In this document: positions 8,983-16,182 of the stretch, one piece after another
How positions within the stretch are numbered: position 1 is the stretch's first letter
Layout of the letters: the number at the start of each line of letters is the position of its first letter
Origin: Streptomyces tardus
Lineage (GTDB): Bacteria > Actinomycetota > Actinomycetes > Streptomycetales > Streptomycetaceae
DNA: 58,360 nt
Reading direction: 5' to 3'
Assembly (NCBI RefSeq): GCF_018101125.2
Contig: NZ_JAELVF020000001.1
Coordinates: 1,083,887-1,142,246, forward strand
The notes under the pieces: generated by a model
The model's input: the letters and a program-made list of their open reading frames with translations, nothing else
The model's database searches: none
Told to the model about the DNA's origin: nothing
Program-made: the position numbers and the translations under genes

Positions 8983-10075
8983 CGTTCTCGCCCAGGGCGA
9001 CCGGGAGCGGGCACCGCACCCGCTCGCGCTGGTCCCCAAGACCGAGGTAAAGCAGACCGCCAAGGACTTCAAGTCCGACCAGGAGGTCCGCTGGTGCCCC
9101 GGCTGCGGCGACTACGCCGTGCTCGCCGCGGTCCAGGGCTTCATGCCCGAGCTGGGGCTGGCCAGGGAGAACATCGTCTTCGTCTCCGGCATCGGCTGCT
9201 CCTCCCGCTTCCCGTACTACCTGAGCACCTACGGGATGCACTCCATCCACGGTCGCGCCCCGGCGATCGCGACCGGCCTGGCCGCCGCGCGCAGCGATCT
9301 GTCGGTCTGGGTGGTCACCGGTGACGGCGACGCCCTCTCCATCGGCGGCAACCACCTGATCCACGCGCTGCGTCGCAACGTGAACCTGAAGATCCTGCTC
9401 TTCAACAACCGGATCTACGGCCTCACCAAGGGCCAGTACTCCCCCACCTCGGAGCCGGGCAAGCTCACCAAGTCCTCTCCGATGGGTTCGCTGGACGCCC
9501 CGTTCAACCCGGTGTCGCTGGCGATCGGCGCGGAGGCGTCGTTCGTCGCCCGCACCGTGGACTCCGACCGCAAGCACCTCACCGAGGTGCTGCGCGCCGC
9601 AGCCGACCACCCGGGTACGGCGCTGGTCGAGATCTACCAGAACTGCAACATCTTCAACGACGGCGCCTTCGAGGTCCTCAAGGACCGCGAGCAGGCCCAG
9701 GAGGCGGTGATCCGGCTCCAGCACGGCGAGCCGATCCGCTTCGGACTGCCGGCCGAGGACGGCCTGGGCTCCAAGGGCGTCGTGCGCGACCCCGCGTCCG
9801 GGGAGCTGGAGGTGGTCGACGTCGCCGAGCACGGCACCGACGGCATCCTGGTCCACGACGCGCACGCGCAGTCTCCGACGCTGGCCTTCGCGCTCTCCCG
9901 GATCGCCGACCCGGACACCCTGCACCAGACCCCGATCGGGGTTCTGCGCGATGTCCGTCGGCCGGTCTACGAGACGCTGATGACCGAGCAGTTGGAGACG
10001 GCGGTGCACAAGAACGGCAAGGGCGACCTCGGTTCGCTGCTCCACGGCAACGACACCTGGACCGTCGCCGGCTGA
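8975..10075 (+). CDS. korB: 2-oxoacid:ferredoxin oxidoreductase, beta subunit
   Basis: 366-aa thiamine-pyrophosphate and iron-sulfur subunit that pairs with KorA. The N-terminal WCPGCGDYAVL motif supplies two cluster-ligand cysteines, GIGCSSRFPYY a further one. The TPP-binding motif starts at VTGDGDALSIGGNHL and ends in the LLFNNRIYGLTKGQ loop. The ATG at 8975 has an AAGGAGG site inside korA. Two hairpins lie shortly after the stop. Family length is normal. Confidence 0.95.
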   Translation: MADVLAQGDRERAPHPLALVPKTEVKQTAKDFKSDQEVRWCPGCGDYAVLAAVQGFMPELGLARENIVFVSGIGCSSRFPYYLSTYGMHSIHGRAPAIATGLAAARSDLSVWVVTGDGDALSIGGNHLIHALRRNVNLKILLFNNRIYGLTKGQYSPTSEPGKLTKSSPMGSLDAPFNPVSLAIGAEASFVARTVDSDRKHLTEVLRAAADHPGTALVEIYQNCNIFNDGAFEVLKDREQAQEAVIRLQHGEPIRFGLPAEDGLGSKGVVRDPASGELEVVDVAEHGTDGILVHDAHAQSPTLAFALSRIADPDTLHQTPIGVLRDVRRPVYETLMTEQLETAVHKNGKGDLGSLLHGNDTWTVAG

Positions 10076-10090
10076 CCCCCCGTCCGCGCG

Positions 10091-10166
10091 CCGCGAGAGC
10101 CTCGCGGCAACGCCCGTACGACACTGCGTCGCAGGTGGCCGGGGCCCGACCGGGGTCCCGGCCACC
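10091..10166 (+). terminator. Two hairpins after korB
   Basis: A 7-bp perfect hairpin (10091-10097 with 10101-10107, 3-nt loop) lies 15 nt after the korB stop. A 10-bp perfect stem (10134-10143 with 10157-10166) follows. Neither has a T-run, which is normal for streptomycete terminators. Confidence 0.6.
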
Positions 10167-10366
10167 GGTGCGTGCGCCCCGTCCGGGTCGCGTCTCCACC
10201 GTGTGGCGACCGGGCGGCGAAGCGGCTCGGTCGCACCGGCGTCAGGGCCACGACGATCCGGTGTCAGGACCATAGTGCGAAACGGGAATGACTGCGCCCG
10301 CCGGGAGCGTTACCTTGCGCACAGGGAGCGGCGGACGTCGCCCACGGCGCACAGGGAGGGGCCGAA

Positions 10367-11386
10367 GTGTCATCGAGGAGCGAGGCACGGACAGGGCTGG
10401 CGTACGGCTTCGCGGCCTTCGGCATGTGGGGGTTTCTTCCCCTGTACTGGGCACTGTTGAACGATTCGCCACCGGGTGAGGTGCTGGCCCACCGGATGGT
10501 CTGGTCGCTGCCGACCGCGCTGGTGATCCTGCTGCTGGTCGGGCGCTGGTCGTGGATCCGGCCGCTGCTCCGCGATCGGCGCAAGCTCTCGATGACGGCG
10601 TTCTCGGCGGTGCTGATCTCGGTCAACTGGTACATCTTCATCTGGGCGGTGAGCGCGGACCGGGTGCTGGAGGCGTCCCTCGGGTACTTCATCAACCCGC
10701 TGATCACCATCGCCATCGGAGTGCTGCTGCTGCGGGAGCGGCTGCGCACGCTCCAGTGGGTGGCGGTCGGCGTCGGCGCCTCGGCCGTCGCGGTGATGAC
10801 CTTCGCCTACGGGCAGGTGCCCTGGGTCTCGCTGGCGCTGAGCTTCAGCTTCGCCGGCTACGGGCTGATGAAGAAGCGCACCGGGCTCGACGGTGTGGAG
10901 GGCTTCAGCGCCGACTCCGCGCTCCAGTTCCTGCCGGCGCTGGGTTACCTCGGCTGGCTCGCGCTTCGCGGCGAATCAGGCTTCCTGACTGAAGGGACCA
11001 CGCATGCGGCGCTGTTGGCACTGTCCGGGATCGCCACCGCGCTGCCGCTGATCGCCTTCGGCGCGGCGACGATGCGGGTGCCACTGTCGACGGTCGGAAT
11101 GCTCCAGTACCTGGGCCCGGCGCTGATGTTCGTCCTGGGGCTGACGGTCTTCCACGAGGAGATGCCGCCGGCGCGGCTGGCCGGCTTCCTGCTGGTCTGG
11201 CTGGCGCTGGTGATCCTGACCTTCGACGCGCTGCGCAACGCCCGCCGTACCCGTGCCGAACTCCGCGCCCGCGCCGCCAGGTTGGTGCCGGACACGGCGG
11301 CCGGTGCTGCCACCGCCGGTGCGGCGGAGGACCCCGCCGCACCGGCGGTGGCGAGTGCGGGTGTGATCACACAGCCAGACCGTTGA
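10367..11386 (+). CDS. rarD: EamA family transporter, RarD-like
   Basis: 339-aa inner-membrane protein with about ten hydrophobic helices in two EamA-type halves. The N-terminal ARTGLAYGFAAFGMWGFLPL followed by ALLNDSPPGEVLAHRMVWSL is typical of RarD ('chloramphenicol-sensitive' protein) homologues. The substrate is unknown in the family. The start is a GTG after AGGGAGGGG. The last 20 bp overlap the 3' end of the convergent DUF4185 gene, so the two transcripts are antisense at their ends. The C-terminal 30 residues are Ala-rich and probably disordered. Confidence 0.9.
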   Translation: MSSRSEARTGLAYGFAAFGMWGFLPLYWALLNDSPPGEVLAHRMVWSLPTALVILLLVGRWSWIRPLLRDRRKLSMTAFSAVLISVNWYIFIWAVSADRVLEASLGYFINPLITIAIGVLLLRERLRTLQWVAVGVGASAVAVMTFAYGQVPWVSLALSFSFAGYGLMKKRTGLDGVEGFSADSALQFLPALGYLGWLALRGESGFLTEGTTHAALLALSGIATALPLIAFGAATMRVPLSTVGMLQYLGPALMFVLGLTVFHEEMPPARLAGFLLVWLALVILTFDALRNARRTRAELRARAARLVPDTAAGAATAGAAEDPAAPAVASAGVITQPDR

Positions 11387-12476
11387 TGCGGTACTGCATC
11401 ACCCGGTAGTTCTGCGGGTCGTACCACTGGCTGACGGCGATGTGGAAGTCCTGGAAGGTCGAACCGGGAAAGATCCAGCCGCCGTACGGGTGCGCCACCC
11501 GGTTGTCGCCCTCCTGTCCGGGCGCCACCGGGTGGATGATCGTCTGCTCGGGAGTGGCGAAGAGGTTGGACGTCGGCAGGTCGAAGATCTGCGCGCGGAT
11601 GCCGAGGGCGTCCATGTTCAGCCAGGTCAGGGCGTACCGGCCCTCCATCGCCCGGAAGCAGATCTCGCCCCATCGTCGGGCCGCGGAGACGGTCGTGGCG
11701 GGTACGCCCCATCCCCAGTTGGCGCCGTCCCAGCCCCACGGCTCGTAGGCGGCAGGGTCGCCGACCGATTCGTGGCGCACTCGGTGGAGGAGCAGGCCGG
11801 AGACGATGTCCCGGTTGAAGACGGTGGAGAGGACGTAGGCCCAGCCGTCGTCGGCGACCGCGTACGTCTTCTGCTGGAACTGGCCGCCCAGCGCGTTGCC
11901 CGGCCACTGGCAGAGGTACTCCCAGTTCTCGCCGCCGTCGGTGGAGCGCCAGAAGTCGCTGTGATGCGTCTGGTAGATCACGCCGCGCATCAGGTGCATG
12001 TACATCGTGTCGCCGATGGTGAAGATGTCGGACGGGATGGCCGTGGTGCCGCCCTCGTGCCCCTCGGGGACGAGGTGCCGGGCGCTGCTTCCGCCCACCG
12101 CACCGTCGACGGTGATCGAGCCGAGTCCGGCGCCGGAGGATCGCAGGCCCACGGGTGAACGCCAGTTGGGGCCGCCCACACCGCCCCCGTCGAACGTGTC
12201 GCCGCAGGCGAGGAAGAGCGAACCGTCCGGGGTGCGCGCCGGGATGCCGAGGTCCGTCCACGGTGCGGCGAAACGGCCGGTCTCGGCCGGGCCGGTGAGG
12301 TTCTTGACCTTCCCGCCGGTGGGCGCGAGCCGCGCCGCGGGCGTGCCCGTACGCGCGGGCGTGCCCGTACGCGCGGTGGCCGCGTTCGCCGCGGACGCTC
12401 CCGCGCCCCAGACGGCCGCCGCGCCCGCGGCGCCGATTCCCGCCCGCAGCAGGGACCTTCTGCTCGTTCCCGCCAT
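11367..12476 (-). CDS. Tat-exported DUF4185 protein
   Basis: 369 aa from the ATG at 12476, which is preceded by an AAAGGGG ribosome-binding site; an in-frame start exists 36 nt upstream. The N terminus TSRRSLLRAGIGAAGAAA is a twin-arginine signal, cleaved near an ANAATA site. The mature part has the DUF4185 pattern (DGSLFLACGDTFDG, repeated Trp/Gly-rich blades), expected to fold as a five-bladed propeller related to glycoside hydrolases. No catalytic activity can be assigned from sequence. It converges on the RarD gene with a 20-bp 3' overlap and is divergent from the glycosyltransferase. Confidence 0.85.
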   Translation of the reverse strand: MAGTSRRSLLRAGIGAAGAAAVWGAGASAANAATARTGTPARTGTPAARLAPTGGKVKNLTGPAETGRFAAPWTDLGIPARTPDGSLFLACGDTFDGGGVGGPNWRSPVGLRSSGAGLGSITVDGAVGGSSARHLVPEGHEGGTTAIPSDIFTIGDTMYMHLMRGVIYQTHHSDFWRSTDGGENWEYLCQWPGNALGGQFQQKTYAVADDGWAYVLSTVFNRDIVSGLLLHRVRHESVGDPAAYEPWGWDGANWGWGVPATTVSAARRWGEICFRAMEGRYALTWLNMDALGIRAQIFDLPTSNLFATPEQTIIHPVAPGQEGDNRVAHPYGGWIFPGSTFQDFHIAVSQWYDPQNYRVMQYRINGLAV

Positions 12477-12785
12477 GCCGTACCCCTTTCCCCGGCCTCC
12501 TCGGAGGCGCACGAGATCCCAACTCGCGGCGAAACCGCGCGAGTTGCCGGATCGAAGCTACGGGCGCGTGTCGGGCGACGCCAGGCATGACGCCGATCCC
12601 CACAGGAACACACCAATGACGCGACCAAAGCGTGATGACCGATTCACCCGGAATAGCAGCACGAACAGGCACATTTCGCGCACCGCAGCCACCGCAGCCA
12701 CCGCAGCAGCAGCAGCAGCAGCAGCAGCACCGCGAACGCCTCCGGGGCGCCGCACAATTCGAGTGCGCACCGAACGGCCGACCGC
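12477..12785. other. Intergenic region between the DUF4185 and glycosyltransferase genes
   Basis: No gene is supported here. A somewhat AT-richer part (about 12595-12685) probably holds the promoters of both divergent units. An open frame on the minus strand through 12558-12860 exists only because a CAG/GCC-type repeat is read as poly-Ala, so it was not called. Confidence 0.5.
12704..12727 (+). repeat. (CAG)8 trinucleotide repeat
   Basis: Eight uninterrupted CAG units, preceded by three degenerate CACCGCAGC-like units from about 12681. Perfect trinucleotide runs of this length are uncommon in bacteria and could vary in length by slippage. Confidence 0.95.
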
Positions 12786-12791
12786 TAGGTT
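12786..12791 (+). promoter_or_regulatory. Candidate -10 box for a leaderless leader-peptide mRNA
   Basis: TAGGTT lies exactly 6 nt before an ATG at 12798, the TANNNT-N6-ATG arrangement typical of leaderless actinobacterial transcripts. No clear -35 is seen. Confidence 0.5.
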
Positions 12792-12797
12792 CGCCGT

Positions 12798-12827
12798 ATG
12801 AGTTCCTTCCTTCAGATCTACGGCTGA
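12798..12827 (+). CDS. Putative 9-aa leader peptide upstream of the glycosyltransferase
   Basis: Small ORF reading MSSFLQIYG and ending in TGA at 12825-12827. Its ATG sits 6 nt after a TAGGTT hexamer, so it may begin at the first base of the mRNA. Two strong hairpins (12832-12849 and 12869-12907) separate it from the glycosyltransferase start at 12958. Drug-stalled translation of such leaders is known to control macrolide-resistance genes such as ermC; that it does so here is inference. The ORF could also be a chance short frame. Confidence 0.4.
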   Translation: MSSFLQIYG

Positions 12828-12831
12828 CAGC

Positions 12832-12907
12832 GGCGGACCGCAGTCCGCCCTCCTCGGCACGCCTTGTGCGCGCCGGCCTCCGAGCGTGCGCTCGGACCGC
12901 CGGCGCG
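12832..12907 (+). promoter_or_regulatory. Tandem hairpins, possible attenuator of the glycosyltransferase
   Basis: Hairpin 1 pairs 12832-12838 with 12843-12849 (7 bp, CGCA loop) only 4 nt after the leader stop. Hairpin 2 is a 39-nt structure: nine outer pairs (12869-12877 with 12899-12907) and up to eight inner pairs (12879-12886 with 12889-12896). The segment 12853-12857 can alternatively pair with 12880-12884 and break the inner stem, so two exclusive folds are possible. Confidence 0.5.
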
Positions 12908-12957
12908 TCGGCCTGCCGTGTCACTTTCCGCCGTAGAACCGAAGTGAGTGATCGTCC

Positions 12958-14133
12958 ATGACACCTCGCCGTGCCCATATCGCGATGGCCGGAATTCCCG
13001 CCGTCAGCCACGTACTGCCCAGCCTGGAGATCATCCGGGAGCTGGTCTCCCGCGGTCACCGGGTGACCTACTCCAACGACCCGGTGATGGCCGACATGAT
13101 CGCCGCCACCGGCGCCGAACCGGTCGTCTGCACCTCCACCCTGCCGGTCGCCGACCACAGTTGGCCCGAGGACCCCATCGCCGCGATGGATCTCTTCCTC
13201 GACAACGCCGTGCAGGCGCTGCCCCAGCTGCACGACGCCTACCGGGACGACCCGGCCGATCTCTACCTCTACGACATCGGCGCCTACGCGGCCCGCGCGC
13301 TGGCCGAGGCGCAGGGCCGTCCTCTGCTCCAGCTCTCCCCGACCTTCGTGGCCTGGGAGGGGTACGAGCAGGAGGTCGGCGCCCAGACACGTCAACTGCC
13401 GGGCGCCGAGGCCCATCGGGAGAAGTTCGACCGCTGGCTCGCCCGTTGCGGGGCGACCACGACCGGGGTGGACGCCTTCGCCGGTCGCCCCGACCGGGCG
13501 CTGGCCCTGATCACCGCGGCGATGCAGCCGTTCGTCGACCGGGTCGACACCGGCACCGTCACCTTCGTCGGCCCCTGCTTCGACCCGGCCGCGGACACGA
13601 AGGAGTGGACGCGCCCCGCGCACGCGGAGAACGTCCTGCTGATCTCCCTCGGTTCGGCCTTCACCCGCCAACCGGAGTTCTACCGCCAGTGCCTGGCGGC
13701 CTTCGGCGACCTGCCGGGTTGGCACGTCGTCCTCCAGATCGGCAAGCACACCGATCCGGCGGTCCTCGGAACGATCCCCGGCAACGCCGAGGTCCATCCC
13801 TGGGTCCCGCAGCGCGCGATCCTGGAGCAGGCCGACGCCTTCGTCACCCACGCCGGTATGGGCGGCTGCGGCGAGGGCCTGCTGGCCGGCGTGCCGATGA
13901 TCGCCGTACCGCAGGCGGCCGAGCAGTTCATGAACGCCGATCGTCTGGTGGAGTTGGGCGTGGGCCGCCGGATCGACACCGCCGACGCCACCGCCGAGGC
14001 CCTGCGGACCGCACTGGACGAGCTGGTCGCCGATCCCGAGCGCAGCCAGCGTTCGGCGCAACTGCGGGCAGCGGCAAGGGCGGAGGGCGGCACGATGCGC
14101 GCCGCCGACCTCATCGAGGCGGCACTCGCCTGA
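12958..14133 (+). CDS. Macrolide-type family 1 glycosyltransferase (MGT/OleD-like)
   Basis: 391-aa soluble GT-B glycosyltransferase of the MGT/OleD subfamily, members of which use UDP-sugars to glycosylate and inactivate macrolides or modify natural products. The N-terminal acceptor domain starts RRAHIAMAGIPAVSHVLPSL. The C-terminal donor domain has the signature VHPWVPQRAILEQADAFVTH and THAGMGGCGEGLLAGVPM, then PQAAEQFMNADRL. The catalytic His equivalent is probably in IPAVSHV near residue 19. The gene is preceded by a tiny ORF and two hairpins that may regulate it, and followed 34 nt later by an IS. No biosynthetic cluster surrounds it, which favours a resistance or detoxification role. Confidence 0.88.
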   Translation: MTPRRAHIAMAGIPAVSHVLPSLEIIRELVSRGHRVTYSNDPVMADMIAATGAEPVVCTSTLPVADHSWPEDPIAAMDLFLDNAVQALPQLHDAYRDDPADLYLYDIGAYAARALAEAQGRPLLQLSPTFVAWEGYEQEVGAQTRQLPGAEAHREKFDRWLARCGATTTGVDAFAGRPDRALALITAAMQPFVDRVDTGTVTFVGPCFDPAADTKEWTRPAHAENVLLISLGSAFTRQPEFYRQCLAAFGDLPGWHVVLQIGKHTDPAVLGTIPGNAEVHPWVPQRAILEQADAFVTHAGMGGCGEGLLAGVPMIAVPQAAEQFMNADRLVELGVGRRIDTADATAEALRTALDELVADPERSQRSAQLRAAARAEGGTMRAADLIEAALA

Positions 14134-14167
14134 CACACCCCCCGGCTGCGCTCGCACTCGGCCGCGC

Positions 14168-14185
14168 CTAGGCCGTGTTTTAGAA
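14168..14185 (+). repeat. Left terminal inverted repeat of the IS
   Basis: CTAGGCCGTGTTTTAGAA, the exact reverse complement of 15457-15474. The first four bases may be target duplication rather than element. Confidence 0.92.
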
Positions 14186-14225
14186 CTGGTCTCCGGGTCT
14201 TGCCTTGCGGCGTGATGATCATGGT

Positions 14226-15095
14226 GTGGGGCGAGGGGATCTTTCTGATGAGCAGTGGTCGGTGCTGGAGCCGTTGTTGCCGGCGGTGAGGTTGGGTCGT
14301 CGGCCGCAGAACCGTCGGCGTTTGATCGACGGGGTGCGGTGGCGGGTGCGGACCGGTGTTCCCTGGCGTGATCTGCCGGGCGAGTACGGACCCTGGCAGA
14401 CCGTGTATGGGCTCTTCCGCCGGTGGCAACGCGAGGGTGTGTGGGTTCGGCTGCTGGCCTCGCTCCAGGCGCGGGCCGATGCGGCCGGGCTGGTCACGTG
14501 GGAGGTGAACGTCGACTCCACGGTCTGCCGGGCTCATCAGCACGCCGCTGGTGCCCGCCGAGACGGGGTCGGGCAGAAGGAGCCGCCCGGCGGGGTCGGC
14601 CAAGAGCCGGACGATCACGGCCTGGGACGGTCCAGGGGCGGGTTCAGCACGAAGATTCATCTGGCCTGCGAGCAGGGCCAGAAGCCGCTGTCGCTGCTGG
14701 TCACGGCAGGACAGCGGGGTGACAGCCCGCAGTTCGAACCGGTCCTCGAAGCGATTGGGGTGCCCAAGGTCGGTGGCGGGCGCCCCAGGCGCAGGCCACT
14801 GCGGGTGCGGGGTGACAAGGCGTACTCGTCTCGCGCGAATCGTGCCTACCTGCGCAGACGCGGGATCCGGTGCACCATCGCCGAGCCGGCCGATCAGATC
14901 CGCCACCGCAAGCGTCGAGGCCGTGTGGGCGGCAGGCCACCGGCCTTCGATCGGGAGGACTACAAGGCCCGACATGCGGTCGAGTGCGGGATCAGCCGGC
15001 TCAAGCAACACCGGGCGGTGGCGACGCGTTACGACAAGCTGGCGGTCCGCTTCGAGGCCACCGTGCAGATCGCGGCGATCCACCAGTGGCTGTGA
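14226..15095 (+). CDS. IS5-family DDE transposase
   Basis: 289-aa transposase from the GTG at 14226 (VGRGDLSDEQWSVLEPLLP, the usual N terminus); a TTG 21 nt upstream is in frame. The N-terminal DUF4096-like DNA-binding part is followed by the RNase H fold: first Asp in VNVDSTVCRAHQHAAG, second in RVRGDKAYSSRANRAYLR, Glu in HAVECGISRLKQHRAVATRY. All catalytic residues are present and the reading frame is unbroken, so the element may still be mobile. Confidence 0.95.
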   Translation: MGRGDLSDEQWSVLEPLLPAVRLGRRPQNRRRLIDGVRWRVRTGVPWRDLPGEYGPWQTVYGLFRRWQREGVWVRLLASLQARADAAGLVTWEVNVDSTVCRAHQHAAGARRDGVGQKEPPGGVGQEPDDHGLGRSRGGFSTKIHLACEQGQKPLSLLVTAGQRGDSPQFEPVLEAIGVPKVGGGRPRRRPLRVRGDKAYSSRANRAYLRRRGIRCTIAEPADQIRHRKRRGRVGGRPPAFDREDYKARHAVECGISRLKQHRAVATRYDKLAVRFEATVQIAAIHQWL

Positions 15096-15165
15096 CCCAT
15101 CGGCTGGTCGTCCGGCCGTGCCATCCTGGCCACCGGTTCGATCAGCACGCACATGGGGAGGACCT

Positions 15166-15462
15166 GTGGCCGCCGGGCACTACTGCGCCGACAGCGAGAA
15201 CGGCGACCACGTCGACGACCCGTCCGAGGATGCCCTATTCATGCTGATCAGCGATCTGAACGACAGCGACAACACCTTCATCGTCATCCAGCCCGACGAG
15301 GACGAGCCAGCCTGGTTCGCCTCTGTCTCCGTCCTAGACGAGGACGGATTCGAGATCGTCCGCCACGACACCACCTGCCGCGAGCACGACATCGCCATCG
15401 AGAACCATCGTGACCGGATCGCGGGCGACCTCACCAAATGGCTGGCCGCCCGCGACTTCTAA
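15166..15462 (+). CDS. IS passenger protein of unknown function
   Basis: 98-aa acidic soluble protein encoded inside the IS, 70 nt after the transposase. The GTG start follows GGGGAGG at good spacing. The composition is rich in Asp and Glu (for example QPDEDEPAWFASVSVLDEDG), with several Trp/Phe and two Cys. I do not recognise a named family. Small acidic proteins of this shape occur near immunity genes in actinobacteria, but there is no toxin gene beside it, so no function is claimed. The stop codon lies in the right inverted repeat, so the gene moves with the element. Confidence 0.72.
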   Translation: MAAGHYCADSENGDHVDDPSEDALFMLISDLNDSDNTFIVIQPDEDEPAWFASVSVLDEDGFEIVRHDTTCREHDIAIENHRDRIAGDLTKWLAARDF

Positions 15463-15474
15463 AACACGGCCTAG
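15457..15474 (-). repeat. Right terminal inverted repeat of the IS
   Basis: Reverse complement of the left repeat. The passenger gene's TAA stop (15460-15462) falls inside it. Confidence 0.92.
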
Positions 15475-15668
15475 CGCCACTCGGCCACTCCGCATTTGCC
15501 AGACCAGAAGGCGCACCTACCCGGCGGCGGGGCGCTTCTGCGGTACCTGCCCCTACCTTTGCCTCTACCGCACTCACCGATCACCGAGACCTCTCGAACT
15601 CACACGGTGACGCATGGTAATATCCGAGAAGGGGAGCCGATAGGCTTATACGACTCATTGGGGGGCCC

Positions 15669-16112
15669 GTGAGGCACAGCACAACTTCGTCCAGCTTCAG
15701 ACGCGCAGCCGTGATTTGTGCCGCGACTATAGTTCCATTCGCGATGGTCGGCGACGCGCGGGCAGGGGAACTCAACTCAAGCATTTCCGGCGCTAGGCCC
15801 GGATTTGAATCATCCCGCTGGACGGACGACGGCGGCGCAGGCGTTACAAAAATTGAGTTCACCTCCTGCAAGGCGAACGGATCCGCCTCCGCATTTAGCA
15901 GCACGCACGTCAAAATGTGGCAGCACAAGAGCCTTCGCCCTGACCCACAGAAGGGTCAGACTCGTAAGTACACCGCCTGCAAGTCCGGCACCTCAAAGGG
16001 AGAATTCCCCTCGATGAGCAAGGGCGACGTTCTTTATTTCGAGGTAGACCAGATCAACACTTGGACCACGAACATATCGTTGAGCGTGTCAAAGGTTCGC
16101 GTAGCCTACTGA
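15669..16112 (+). CDS. Low-GC secreted protein of unknown function
   Basis: 147 aa with a Sec-type signal peptide: RRAAVICAATIVPFAMVGDARA, i.e. basic start, hydrophobic core, AxA-like cleavage near residue 32. The mature part has two Cys (SCKANG, TACKSG), consistent with one disulfide, and no recognised family motif. Base composition is clearly lower in GC than the surroundings, with many A/T-ending codons (ATA, ATT, TTT, AAA), a sign of recent acquisition. Start is a GTG at 15669. It sits between the IS and an ABC operon and is closed off by a perfect 16-bp terminator, so it is probably monocistronic. Confidence 0.75.
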   Translation: MRHSTTSSSFRRAAVICAATIVPFAMVGDARAGELNSSISGARPGFESSRWTDDGGAGVTKIEFTSCKANGSASAFSSTHVKMWQHKSLRPDPQKGQTRKYTACKSGTSKGEFPSMSKGDVLYFEVDQINTWTTNISLSVSKVRVAY

Positions 16113-16118
16113 CATTCT

Positions 16119-16160
16119 GAAAAGTAGGCAGGCCATCCAGTGAAGGCCTGCCTACTTTTC
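16119..16160 (+). terminator. Strong rho-independent terminator
   Basis: Perfect 16-bp stem (16119-16134 with 16145-16160) with a 10-nt loop and A/T tracts on both sides, able to work in both directions. It begins 7 nt after the stop of the secreted protein and separates it from the ABC operon. Confidence 0.92.
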
Positions 16161-16182
16161 ACGTATAGCGGGAAAGTTCCTC

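Larger units (their letters stand above)
14168..15474 (+). mobile_element. IS5-family insertion sequence with a passenger gene
   Basis: Element of about 1.3 kb bounded by perfect inverted repeats (14168-14185 with 15457-15474, 18 bp including the CTAG ends). Because CTAG is palindromic the target duplication reads as CTAG (14168-14171 and 15471-15474) or TA, in line with the YTAR targets known for IS5 relatives. Inside are an intact single-ORF transposase and, between it and the right repeat, a second complete gene whose stop codon lies within the repeat. The flanks rejoin as a plausible unbroken intergenic sequence downstream of the glycosyltransferase. Confidence 0.9.

Noticed and set aside
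12558..12860. 100-codon minus-strand frame with a poly-Ala tract
   Set aside because: Its only feature is the CAG repeat read in antisense; it covers the promoter and leader ORF of the glycosyltransferase and has no good ribosome-binding site.
10945..14157. 1070-codon minus-strand open frame
   Set aside because: Runs antisense through the RarD-like and glycosyltransferase genes and in another frame through the DUF4185 gene; typical high-GC artefact.
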